From contig JACKAU010000002.1 in NCBI GenBank assembly GCA_020634855.1, positions 124,001 to 188,000 on the forward strand: 64,000 nt of DNA, written 5' to 3'. The translations under genes and the position numbers were made by a program. Position 1 is the stretch's first letter; each line of letters starts with the position of its first letter. This DNA comes from Anaerolineales bacterium. Lineage in GTDB: Bacteria; Chloroflexota; Anaerolineae; 4572-78; J111. This document shows, piece after piece, positions 36,355 to 45,034 of the stretch. Under the pieces are notes generated by a model, which searched no databases, was not told the origin of the DNA, and saw nothing but the letters and a program-made list of their open reading frames with translations.

Positions 36355-36576
36355 ATGTGGGTAGAAATAAATGAGTATTCTATTAATGTCAACAAAATAA
36401 ATGCACTGTCAGCCTATTCTAAGTATGGTGATTATCAACATAATCGCGATAAGCTGTGTTACTATATCTACGTTCTGCTTGATGGCGGAAGATTAGATAT
36501 AGAATTCGAGACAGAAGAACAGTGCAAGACGGAGATTGGGAGGATTAAGGCGGAAGTTAGTAAAGCTCTGGGTTAG
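36355..36576 (+). CDS. Small hypothetical protein
   Basis: A 73-residue protein beginning MWVEINEYSINVNKINALSA, with a beta-rich first half and a C-terminal helix (EEQCKTEIGRIKAEVSKALG). AAAGGAGGAAT seven bases before the ATG is strong support for translation. There is no membrane segment and no recognised family. It is AT-richer than its neighbours, which may hint at acquisition. It stands alone between the glutaredoxin-like gene and the FtsX permease. Confidence 0.6.
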   Translation: MWVEINEYSINVNKINALSAYSKYGDYQHNRDKLCYYIYVLLDGGRLDIEFETEEQCKTEIGRIKAEVSKALG

Positions 36577-36686
36577 TAGCCATAAATAGTCCCAACCGTC
36601 CGGTGTTAATGCTCAAGGGGGCCGCTTAATACATATCTTGTGGTAAGGCCCATCTATAGACCACTATCCTAATAGACCTTCACCTG

Positions 36687-36755
36687 CACCCCCTGTTAAT
36701 TGTATAACAGGGGGTGTATTATATTTGAGTTAGAGCAGACAACAATACACCCCCT
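36687..36755 (+). promoter_or_regulatory. Three-segment mutually exclusive hairpin upstream of the FtsX permease gene
   Basis: Segment A (CACCCCCTGTTA, 36687-36698) pairs perfectly over 12 bp with segment B (36705-36716). Segment B, extended to 36720 (AGGGGGTGTATT at 36709-36720), pairs just as well with segment C (AATACACCCCCT, 36744-36755). A:B and B:C cannot form together, as in attenuators and riboswitch expression platforms. The permease start codon is about 95 bases further on. A simpler reading is a terminator for the upstream gene next to a repeat copy. Confidence 0.5.
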
Positions 36756-36850
36756 CAATACATCTTTTGCCCCATCACATTGATTCCATTTCATGGTATG
36801 CTATTGATAGTTAACTCCCCTAATCTCCACTCCACTTTTTGGAGGGCGCT

Positions 36851-39259
36851 ATGAGTGTTATCTGGCAAAAAGTCATCTCTGATTTATGGAACAACAAAGC
36901 TCGCACCCTGCTGGCGATCCTGAGCATCGCCACGGGCGTGTTTGCGGTGGGGGCCACCTTCGGCATGGCTGACCAGATGCTGGCCGGGATGGACGCCGCT
37001 CACCAGGCGGTCAATCCCTCTCACATTATGATTTTCTTGCAGGACGATATCGACCAGACCATTGCCGACCGCCTTAAAAAGGTCGATGGCGTGGTTGATA
37101 TCGAAGTCGCCAACCAAACCGCCGTTCGCTATAAAATGCACCCAGACGATGAATGGGACTCCGGGGTAATGGTCATGCGTGACGATTACGACGACCAAAC
37201 CTACGACACCTTACAAATCAAGGAAGGGGAATGGCCGGCCAAAAACCACTACGCCATCGAGCGGCTTTCCAGCCAGCATTTGGGCGTGGGTCTCGGCGAC
37301 AAGGTTATCTTTGAAGTCGATGATCGACCCAAAGCGCTGGAATTTACCGGCAAAATCCGGCATCCATTCGTCCCGCCGCCGCAGTTCGGTGGGCCGGCCT
37401 TCTTCTTTGCCGATGCCCGAGGCATGGAACGATTCGGCATCGAGGAGGGTGAATTTGGACAGCTTCTGGTCCGCGTTGCGCCATACAGCGAGACGCTGGC
37501 CCGCCAGGCGGCCACCGAAATCAAGGACCGTCTCTCCAAAGAGAATATCGGGGTGGCCACCATCATTTACCAAGACCCCATTAAACACTGGGGGCGCTCG
37601 ATTATGGAAGGGATCAACCTGGTGCTGCAAGTGCTGGCCGTGGTTTCATTAGGCGCTAGTGTGGTCCTCATTTTGAACACCTTGATGGCGCTGGTCATCG
37701 AGCAAACCAACCAAATTGGCATTATCAAAGCCATCGGCGGCACGACCTGGGACATCGTCAAGATTTATCTAACCGGCGTCCTGGTCTACGGGCTGCTGGC
37801 CTTGTTCATCTCGCTGCCGTTGGGCGCGTATGTGGCTTATGCCGCCTCGCGCTGGCTGCTCAACATCTTTAACATCGATTACGATACCTTCCAATACTCA
37901 ACCCGCGCCCTGGCGCTGCAAACGGCAGCGGCGTTGACCGTGCCGATACTGGCGGCGCTGTGGCCGATCCTAAATGGAGCCTCCATTACCGTCCGCGAGG
38001 CCATTGCCAGCTATGGGCTGGGCGGCGGTCGCTTTGGCCGGAGCCGGCTCGATCGGATGATTGAGCATTTCGGCCGGCGGTTTCTATCGACGCCCTATGC
38101 CACCGCTTTGGGCAATATGTTTCGCCGGAAGGGTCGGCTGATTTTGACCCAGTTGGTGCTGATTACGGCCGGAACGATGTTTCTAGCGGTGATGACGCTG
38201 TCCTCATCGATCAACATGACCTTGGATCAAGAGTTTGCGCGGCGCAATTACGATTTGGTGGTCTATCTCAACGATAATGAACGGACTGACCGCACGACCG
38301 CCCTGGCCGAAAGTTTTCAAGGCGTGGAAAAAGCCGAGGTCTGGTACGACCACGCGGCCTTTATTCTCAAGGCGGGTCAGCGCACCCAAGAAGCCGGTAT
38401 CGGGGCCGAGTTGATGGGTATTCCGGCCGGCAGCGATATGTTTCAGCCGCTCATTGTTGAGGGGCGCTGGCTGGAGCCTGGCGATGCGCACGGGGTGGTC
38501 ATCCTCAAAGATATCGCCGATGATCACGACATCAAGCTAGGCGATACCATCACCCTGGATTTGGGCGAACTCGGCGATGATGAGTGGCAGGTGGTCGGTT
38601 TTTACCAGTCGATCCTGAGCGGCGGCATTGGCGATTCCGATCCGGTGTACGCCAATCTGGAGGCGGTTTATCAAACCACCAAAAAGCATAACATCGGCAG
38701 TGATGTCTATGTGCGAGCCACCACCCATACCGCCGACCAGGCCGATATATTGGCGGCTCAACTAAAAGAAACGTTTAATTTGCAGGGTCTCGACACCGAT
38801 TTTAGCGACACCGTTTACGAGTTTAGAGATAACCTGAACGCCCAATTCAGTATCGTCATCAACATGCTGCTGGTGCTGGCCGTCATTGTAGCCGTCGTCG
38901 GGGGGATCGGGCTGATGGGGTCGCTCTCCATCAGCGTGGTTGAGCGCACACGAGAGATCGGGGTCATGCGCGCCGTGGGCGCACGCTCGCAGACGATTAT
39001 GGGCATGTTTGTTATGGAAGGTATCCTGCAAGGACTGTTCAGTTGGCTGATCATCGTGCCGATATCGATGGTCCTGGGCAAGGTTTTGTCCGACGCCTTG
39101 GGACAAGCCATGTTTAACGCCAACCTGGCCTATCAATACAACGTTACAGCGGTGATTGTCTGGCTGGTCGTGATTCTCATTGTGTCGACGCTGGCCTCGA
39201 TCATCCCGGCCCGCAGCGCCACCAGTATCAGTGTGCGAGACAGCTTAGCCTACGCTTAA
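36851..39259 (+). CDS. ABC transporter permease, FtsX/MacB type (two FtsX domains)
   Basis: An 802-residue membrane protein. It has an N-terminal helix (TLLAILSIATGVFAVGATFG), a large extracytoplasmic MacB-like domain (residues about 50-245), and three helices of the first FtsX domain (about 255-380). A second periplasmic domain follows (about 430-655), then a second FtsX set (about 665-795) with GLMGSLSISVVERTREIGVM. It resembles lipoprotein or peptide extrusion permeases that work with a separate ATPase, but no ATPase gene adjoins it. GGAGGG before ATG 36851 fixes the start. Confidence 0.9.
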   Translation: MSVIWQKVISDLWNNKARTLLAILSIATGVFAVGATFGMADQMLAGMDAAHQAVNPSHIMIFLQDDIDQTIADRLKKVDGVVDIEVANQTAVRYKMHPDDEWDSGVMVMRDDYDDQTYDTLQIKEGEWPAKNHYAIERLSSQHLGVGLGDKVIFEVDDRPKALEFTGKIRHPFVPPPQFGGPAFFFADARGMERFGIEEGEFGQLLVRVAPYSETLARQAATEIKDRLSKENIGVATIIYQDPIKHWGRSIMEGINLVLQVLAVVSLGASVVLILNTLMALVIEQTNQIGIIKAIGGTTWDIVKIYLTGVLVYGLLALFISLPLGAYVAYAASRWLLNIFNIDYDTFQYSTRALALQTAAALTVPILAALWPILNGASITVREAIASYGLGGGRFGRSRLDRMIEHFGRRFLSTPYATALGNMFRRKGRLILTQLVLITAGTMFLAVMTLSSSINMTLDQEFARRNYDLVVYLNDNERTDRTTALAESFQGVEKAEVWYDHAAFILKAGQRTQEAGIGAELMGIPAGSDMFQPLIVEGRWLEPGDAHGVVILKDIADDHDIKLGDTITLDLGELGDDEWQVVGFYQSILSGGIGDSDPVYANLEAVYQTTKKHNIGSDVYVRATTHTADQADILAAQLKETFNLQGLDTDFSDTVYEFRDNLNAQFSIVINMLLVLAVIVAVVGGIGLMGSLSISVVERTREIGVMRAVGARSQTIMGMFVMEGILQGLFSWLIIVPISMVLGKVLSDALGQAMFNANLAYQYNVTAVIVWLVVILIVSTLASIIPARSATSISVRDSLAYA

Positions 39260-40018
39260 ATTGCTAATTTGTGCCTCAAACTTGCTCCGAAACAGGAACA
39301 ATTTAGCAAATTGTGCTACGAACGGCGTAAGCCCTGTTGAAATTGCCCCTTCATGTGGCCGGCAGCAGCTACACAACACGTCAAAACGTCGTTACCCGTG
39401 CCGGCAATTCCGATTCGACATCGTCATGACCCCTTGCCGCCCGATGCAACACCTGCTCAACACGTCAAAACGTCGTTACCGGTGTCGGTAATTCCGATTC
39501 GATATCGTCATGGCCTGTTGCCGTCTGATGTAACACCTGCTCAACACGTCAAAACGTCGTTACCGGTGTCGGTAATTCCGATTCGACGTCCGCCTGGCCT
39601 GTTACCGCCTGGCGCAGTACCCGACTCGAACACGTCAAAACGTCGTTACCTACTCAACACGTCAAAACGTCGTTACCGGTGTCGGTAATTCCGATTCGAC
39701 ATCGTCATGGCCTGTTGCCGCCTGGCGCAGTACCTGCTTAACACGTCAAAACGTCGTTACCGGTGTCGGTAATCCCGATTCGACATCGTCATGGCCTGTT
39801 GCCGCCTGGCGCAGTACCTGCTTAACCTATTGAGTCACTATCAACGGCCTCGTTCACTTCATTTCGACGTCGCATTGATCTGCTGTACTATCCCAACAGC
39901 GGTTCGCCTTGTAAATCCTGTTAAATTTGTCTAAAATACCCTAACCGTAACTGAGTACACACCTGCTTTATCACAGCTTTCTTAGCCGGAAAAACAAATT
40001 AAACAGTGGAGATACATT
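39260..40018. other. Gene-free region holding the 84-bp array
   Basis: The 759 bases between the permease and the TerB-like gene hold the 84-bp repeat array (39375-39830). The remaining sequence on both sides has no recognised gene; CCTGTTAAATTTGTC near 39918 resembles a fragment near 34475. Open frames inside the array are by-products of a unit length divisible by three. Confidence 0.65.
39375..39830. repeat. 84-bp tandem array (four 21-bp modules per unit)
   Basis: The module core ACACGTCAAAACGTCGTTAC recurs six times (starting 39375, 39459, 39543, 39629, 39656 and 39740). Full units are 84 bases apart; one unit is cut to 27. Each unit is four 21-base modules, the other three carrying GGTGTCGGTAATTCCGATTC, ACATCGTCATGGCCTGTTGC and GCCTGGCGCAGTACCTGCTT. 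Copies are more than 90% identical, so the array is young or homogenised. It is not a CRISPR because the sequences between cores repeat as well. Confidence 0.85.
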
Positions 40019-40954
40019 ATGCCAAGCGAACACTTGATCATGACCCTCGGTAAAGTCATTGTTGCCGCGGCCTGGGCCGACGGTGAGATTACCAATGACG
40101 AAATCAACAGTTTAAAGGATTTGTTGTTCTACCTGCCCCGCAGTGGGAATGGCGTGGACGGCAGATTAACGGAACAAGAGTGGGCTGAGTTGGACATTTA
40201 CATCGATTCGCCGGTGGGCGCTGACGAGCGCGCTCGGTTGATTGCCGACCTACAGGCCGCCGTGGAAAGCGAGGAGGACAAAGCCCTGGTCATGACCACG
40301 CTGCAAGATTTGGCCGAGGCCGACGGCACGGTGTCCGCTAAAGAACAGGCGGCGATTGAAGAAATTCAACATGCGCTCAATGACGTCAACACCGGGTTTT
40401 TGGGATTTCTCAGCGGCTTGGTGGGCGGGGCGGTGCATCGACGCTCGGCAGCGGCGGCCCATGCCCCCAATCGAGAAGATCACCTGGAAGAGTTTATCAA
40501 AAACAAGGTCTACTACTCTGTCACGCGGCGGCTCGAAGCCGAAGGGAAAACGTTGAATATATCCGACGATGAACTACGTAAACTCACCCTGGCCGGTGGT
40601 TTGATGGCGCGGGTGGCTCAGGCTGACCGAGAAGTTACCGCCGAAGAGCGAGCGACGATGGTGCAGCTTCTACAAAAGGCCTGGCCCATCTCTCAGGACG
40701 CCGCAACACTCGTGGTGGAAATTGCCGTGTCCGAAGTCAATCAAAATTTAGACTATTTTCGCCTGTCCCGCCAACTGGCCAAGGTAACCCACATCAACGA
40801 GCGGGTGGCGCTGATTGACGCCCTACAAAAGATTGCCGGAGCTGACGGTACGGTCACCCCCGAGGAAAATGCTGAAGTTTGGACTATCGCCCAAAGCCTA
40901 AGTGTAACCCAGGCCCATTTAGCGAAATACCGAAATGAGGCATCCGGCCAATAA
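40019..40954 (+). CDS. TerB-like tandem-domain protein
   Basis: A 311-residue helical protein with two halves, each resembling TerB/tellurite-resistance helical bundles. Four acidic metal-binding-type turns are visible: AAWADGEITNDE, AEADGTVSAKE, AQADREVTAEE and AGADGTVTPEE. A short glycine-rich hydrophobic linker (GFLGFLSGLVGGAV) lies near residues 125-140. TerB-family proteins are linked to membrane-associated stress responses and calcium-like metal binding; the role here is unknown. No other ter genes are nearby. Confidence 0.75.
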   Translation: MPSEHLIMTLGKVIVAAAWADGEITNDEINSLKDLLFYLPRSGNGVDGRLTEQEWAELDIYIDSPVGADERARLIADLQAAVESEEDKALVMTTLQDLAEADGTVSAKEQAAIEEIQHALNDVNTGFLGFLSGLVGGAVHRRSAAAAHAPNREDHLEEFIKNKVYYSVTRRLEAEGKTLNISDDELRKLTLAGGLMARVAQADREVTAEERATMVQLLQKAWPISQDAATLVVEIAVSEVNQNLDYFRLSRQLAKVTHINERVALIDALQKIAGADGTVTPEENAEVWTIAQSLSVTQAHLAKYRNEASGQ

Positions 40955-40997
40955 ATGACAGTCACCTTAATTCTACGAAATGATAAGGAAACTCACC

Positions 40998-41801
40998 ATG
41001 TCGCTCACCGATTTAGACCATCTCTCCCTGCGCCTCCTGGACATCGCCGCGCAAGCCGCCTTCAAGGTTGAAGGGCTGCTGCTGGAAGGCTTTGCCTCGA
41101 ATGTGGCGACGGAAGAAAAAGCCAACCGACACGATTTAGTCACGGCATACGACCACAAGTCTGAAGAGACCATTATCAATTTTATTCTAAATCAACATTC
41201 TGACTCGCAAATTTTAGGGGAAGAGGGCGGCCATCGCGGCAATGGGGCGGTGCAGTGGTTTATCGATCCCATCGACGGGACGATGAATTTTATCAACGGC
41301 ATCCCCTTTTTCAACGTTTCGATTGCCGCCGCGCTCGAAGGGCAGATGCTGGCCGGCGTCATCTACGATCCCGTTCGGCACGAAATGTTTTCGGCTTCAA
41401 CAGCGGGAGCCTTTCTCAATGCCCAACCCATTCGCGCGGTCGGCCATCCTACGGAAGCGGAAGCCCTGCTGCTCACCGACTTTCCGTATGCCGACCAACC
41501 CATCACCGACAATGACTATGACCTATTTGCCGCCATGGTCAAGCATTTTCGCTCCGTCCGGCGCATCGGGTCAGCGGCGCTGGAGCTGGCCTACGTGGCC
41601 TGCGGGCGGGCCGATGTCGCTTTTTTGGGCCTGGGCAGCGCCTGGGATGTCGCCGCCGGCATGATGCTGATCGAACAGGCCGGCGGGCAGTATCTCCCCA
41701 TCGAACGTCTGGCCACCGGCATGTGGCCGCCCTCTCGGTGTGTGGCTACGTGCGCGGGATTTGATGTGGAACAGTCGGTGTTAAAAACGTTGGTTGGATA
41801 G
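40998..41801 (+). CDS. Inositol monophosphatase family protein
   Basis: A 267-residue Mg-dependent, Li-sensitive-type phosphatase that hydrolyses inositol phosphate or related sugar phosphates. The metal site motifs are present: EE in LGEEGGHRGNG, DPIDGTMNFINGIPFFNVSI and the C-terminal WDVAAGMMLIEQAGG. AAGGA upstream of ATG 40998 supports this start over one 18 bases earlier. It lies 43 bases after the TerB-like gene and just before the truncated haemoglobin gene. Confidence 0.92.
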   Translation: MSLTDLDHLSLRLLDIAAQAAFKVEGLLLEGFASNVATEEKANRHDLVTAYDHKSEETIINFILNQHSDSQILGEEGGHRGNGAVQWFIDPIDGTMNFINGIPFFNVSIAAALEGQMLAGVIYDPVRHEMFSASTAGAFLNAQPIRAVGHPTEAEALLLTDFPYADQPITDNDYDLFAAMVKHFRSVRRIGSAALELAYVACGRADVAFLGLGSAWDVAAGMMLIEQAGGQYLPIERLATGMWPPSRCVATCAGFDVEQSVLKTLVG

Positions 41802-41810
41802 AAGGATATT

Positions 41811-42251
41811 ATGACTCGACAAATATACATACCTCCCCGCCCTCAAGTGAATCCACCCAGCCGTGAGATTTATGGCGTAATGGGAGAAGCCAACATCTTC
41901 CAGATGATTGAGGATTTTTATTTGGAGCTTGAGCAGTCGTCAATCCGGGGCATATTTCCCGATGATATAGTGGCGGCCTCTAAAAGATCGGCGGCCTTTT
42001 TTGTGGGCGTACTGGGCGGTCCCCCTTTGTACCAGCAGCTTTACGGCCCGCCGATGATGCGCGCCCGGCATTTGCCCTTCCGCATCGATGAGCAAGCTCG
42101 GCAGGAATGGCTGGCCTGTTTTGATCGGGTGCTGGAGCAGGCCGTTGAAAAGTATAATTTTCCTGAAGCGCATCTGGCCGGGTTTCGCCAATTTTTGATC
42201 GGTTTTTCCAGTTGGATGGTGAATACGGCTTCTGAGTCTGGGCAACGATAA
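41811..42251 (+). CDS. Truncated haemoglobin-like protein
   Basis: A 146-residue 2-on-2 globin. The sequence follows the family order: helix B region IFQMIEDFYLELEQSSIRGI, FPDD turn, SAAFFVGVLGGPPLYQQLYG and the distinctive MRARHLPFRIDEQARQEWL with proximal histidine H in ARHLPF, then W. Truncated haemoglobins bind O2 or NO and protect against nitrosative stress. Its start is 10 bases after the phosphatase stop, so they are cotranscribed. Confidence 0.85.
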   Translation: MTRQIYIPPRPQVNPPSREIYGVMGEANIFQMIEDFYLELEQSSIRGIFPDDIVAASKRSAAFFVGVLGGPPLYQQLYGPPMMRARHLPFRIDEQARQEWLACFDRVLEQAVEKYNFPEAHLAGFRQFLIGFSSWMVNTASESGQR

Positions 42252-42341
42252 TTTTTTAGCCATAGGTTGATTTATCCGGGGTTAGCCCTAAAATAGAAAG
42301 TATGGGTAACCGATAACTCCTACCTCAAAAAGATTGAATCT

Positions 42342-42848
42342 ATGGCTAATTTAACTCGCACCCAAGTTTTGACTGTGGTCCAGATCGCCCTAGAGAGAGG
42401 CGATATTCCTAATTTGGTCGGCGTTGATATTTCAGGGCTTGATCTTCACCAGGCGACTCTGGTTCTGACCAACCTGAAACAAGCCAATCTGCGTGGAGCC
42501 AATTTGCGGCGAGCCAATTTACTATCAGCCAACTTGAGCGAGGCCGATCTCAGCCGGGCTAATTTGATCGGCGCTAACCTTAGCGGGGCCACACTGCGTC
42601 AAGCTAATTTGAGCTACGCGACCTTGAACGGCGCCAATCTGTTTGAAGTTAACATGAGTGAAGCTAATTTAAGCGGCGTTGAAATGATCGGAGCCAACTT
42701 ACGCGAAGCGGATCTGAGCGCCGCTAATTTGGGTCGCGCCAATCTAACCGGGGCTAACCTTAGCGAGGCCAGATATAATAACGCCACTCAATGGCCGATC
42801 AATTTTGATCCCTCCGCCGCCGGCGCTATAAATGAAGATATCTCTTAA
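42342..42848 (+). CDS. Pentapeptide-repeat protein
   Basis: A 168-residue protein with about 20 consecutive A(N/D)Lxx pentapeptides from residue 30 to 150 (ANLRGANLRRANLLSANLSE and so on), which build a right-handed quadrilateral beta-helix. A short helical N-cap (TRTQVLTVVQIALERGD) and the C-terminal W-x-x-x-FDP-x-AAGA tail complete it. No membrane segment is present. Function is unknown; some family members mimic DNA. Its stop overlaps the stop of the convergent histidine kinase gene. Confidence 0.9.
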   Translation: MANLTRTQVLTVVQIALERGDIPNLVGVDISGLDLHQATLVLTNLKQANLRGANLRRANLLSANLSEADLSRANLIGANLSGATLRQANLSYATLNGANLFEVNMSEANLSGVEMIGANLREADLSAANLGRANLTGANLSEARYNNATQWPINFDPSAAGAINEDIS

Positions 42849-45034
42849 TGAGTCGGTGAGCGGGGTAAATAGATAATTATAGTCGTACCCTGATCCGGTT
42901 CGCTATCGACCTCGATGTGACCGCCGTGGTATTTAACAATACCCAGGGCGGTGTAAAGCCCTAAACCGGCCCCTTGACCGACTTCCTTGGTGGTAAAAAA
43001 CGGTTCGAACAGATGGTCCTGAATGGCCCGACTCATGCCGACCCCATTATCTATAATCGTCAGCCGGACATAGTCGCCGGGATTTAGCGAGCCGAGGCGT
43101 TTGGCCTCACTCCCTGTTAAGCCCACATTGGTTGTTTGAAGTTCCAGTACGCCGCCCTGTGGCATTGCATCACGGGCATTGAGCGCCAGGTTGATTAACG
43201 CCTGCTTAAATTGGCTAACATCGATCCTCGTCCACCACAAATCGGATGCTAATCGGGTTTTTAAGTCGATTGAAGGCTCGATCAACTGCTCCAGTAACCC
43301 TTTGGTTTCACCGATCAACTCATTTAGGTTGATAGAAACGGTTCGCTGTTCATGATTATTACGACTAAAGGCTAAAAGCTGCTGCGTAAGCGCGGCGGCG
43401 CGACGGGTGGTCTGTTGAACGCGCTCTAAATCGCTCACCACACTATGCTCAACCGGTAATTCATCGATGGCTAAAGCTAAATAACCGGTCATGGTGGTAA
43501 ACATATTGTTGAAGTGATGGGCAATGCCGCCGGCTAATTGACCAATGGCTTCCATTTTTTGCGATTGAAGCAGGTGGGCTTCTAAACGCCGACGTTCGGT
43601 GATGTCTTGACATCCGCCATAAATAAAGGCTACTCTTTGGCGCTTATCATCCCAAACAGGCCGGTCTATCTCTTGGAGCCAGCGCTGATGACCATCTTTA
43701 GTTATAATACGATATGCAACACTGCTTGACCGACCTGCTTTCAGCCGTTCATTATGCCTGAGTAGTTGGGGTAAATCTTCGTCGTAAACAATGGCTGACC
43801 AGCCGCCTTGAGCATCGATCTCCTCAAAGGTAAATCCGGTCAGTTGAGCGGCCGATTCTTCAGTCACCCATTCCCGAGAAAACACTTCCTGATCGTCCAC
43901 CCGCAATACATAAGCAATTTCAGAGATAACTTCAGAAATCACGCGATATCGCTCTTCGCTTTGCTGGACCGCTTCGAATAGGCGAGCATTATGAATGGCC
44001 AACGCGGCTTGCTTGGCAAAAATCTGCATGATGTGAGCGTCGTCCTGGTTATAAGCACCGGCCGTAAAATTATCGATGGTCAGAATGCCAATCGCCCGCT
44101 GATCAACCAGCAGCGGCGCTCCAATCCAAGATTGCAGCCGGTCGTCTTCCGGCCATTGCAACCAGTACGGTTCATTAGCCCCATCATTGATCATGAGTAA
44201 TTGGCGGCTGTTAAAGGCGCGAGCCGTTGGATTCTGGCTCGACAGGAGGATGCGCTCGCCAACGTGAGCTTCAGCCGCGGCCCCCAGGCCATAAATCAGA
44301 ACCAAATCATCGCCATGTTTCAAGAAAATTCCGCCGCCATTGTGGTCGATTACCCGAGCCAATTGATTAAAGATTTCAGACAGGAGGCGGGGCAGGTCAA
44401 GACGGCTGCTCAAGATAGTGGCGACTTCGCGCAGGCTATCGGCCACCTGTCGCTGGCGGCGCTCTTGCTCAAGCGATCTAAAAAGCTCTATTGTCCCTGC
44501 GATTTGTCCGGCGATTATCTCGCCCAATTGAATTTCGGCTGGAGAAAAAGTTCGTTGGGGGTCATCGGTTGAAATGCTGATGGTACCGATGACCTGAGCG
44601 CGTGTTTTGAGCGGGATGAGCAACTCTGTGCAAACATTTTGAACGACGATAGCTTTTTGAGAGGCGGGGAGTAATGGATAGCCTTGAACGTTGGAAACGA
44701 TGACAGATTTCCCGGCATGGATCAACTTGTCAAACGTCAAGTCTTTGGGAATAGAGAATGTTTGGCCGGCAACGTTGTTATTTCCCCAGTACGAGGATTG
44801 ATGGCTGACTATAATAGAACCGGTTGTCCGGCTAGAATTAAACAGCGAGATAGCCGCGCTATGGGCCTTAAACAAATTAGCCGTCTCCTCAACAATAGCA
44901 TCTAGAGCCGGCTGTAGTTGCGTTGCGCTGGCTACAGCCTGAGCCATTCGACTGAGGGCAGCCATTGTTTGCGAGCACAACTGAAAGTCCTCAGGTAATG
45001 GTTTTTTTGGCATACGTATCTCGCTTACCCACAT
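42845..45034 (-). CDS. GAF-GAF-PAS sensor histidine kinase
   Basis: A 729-residue soluble hybrid-less kinase. GAF domains lie at about 35-185 and 205-350, a PAS/PAC domain at about 360-480, HisKA at 490-555 and the HATPase_c domain at about 595-725 (NLALNARDAM, DNGVGM, GQGAGLGLY). The phosphoacceptor is H506 in GGIAHHFNNM; the next residue is His where Asp or Glu is normal. There is no membrane segment and no adjacent response regulator. The start is 45034 or 45013 (MPKKPLPEDF); neither has a clear ribosome-binding site. Confidence 0.9.
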   Translation of the reverse strand: MWVSEIRMPKKPLPEDFQLCSQTMAALSRMAQAVASATQLQPALDAIVEETANLFKAHSAAISLFNSSRTTGSIIVSHQSSYWGNNNVAGQTFSIPKDLTFDKLIHAGKSVIVSNVQGYPLLPASQKAIVVQNVCTELLIPLKTRAQVIGTISISTDDPQRTFSPAEIQLGEIIAGQIAGTIELFRSLEQERRQRQVADSLREVATILSSRLDLPRLLSEIFNQLARVIDHNGGGIFLKHGDDLVLIYGLGAAAEAHVGERILLSSQNPTARAFNSRQLLMINDGANEPYWLQWPEDDRLQSWIGAPLLVDQRAIGILTIDNFTAGAYNQDDAHIMQIFAKQAALAIHNARLFEAVQQSEERYRVISEVISEIAYVLRVDDQEVFSREWVTEESAAQLTGFTFEEIDAQGGWSAIVYDEDLPQLLRHNERLKAGRSSSVAYRIITKDGHQRWLQEIDRPVWDDKRQRVAFIYGGCQDITERRRLEAHLLQSQKMEAIGQLAGGIAHHFNNMFTTMTGYLALAIDELPVEHSVVSDLERVQQTTRRAAALTQQLLAFSRNNHEQRTVSINLNELIGETKGLLEQLIEPSIDLKTRLASDLWWTRIDVSQFKQALINLALNARDAMPQGGVLELQTTNVGLTGSEAKRLGSLNPGDYVRLTIIDNGVGMSRAIQDHLFEPFFTTKEVGQGAGLGLYTALGIVKYHGGHIEVDSEPDQGTTIIIYLPRSPTH

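Noticed and set aside
39353..39688. A 111-codon frame in the 84-bp array
   Set aside because: Unit length divisible by three keeps several frames open; no start signal or family supports coding.
39375..39830. CRISPR array
   Set aside because: The stretches between the conserved cores are themselves repeated copies, not unique spacers, and no cas genes are present.
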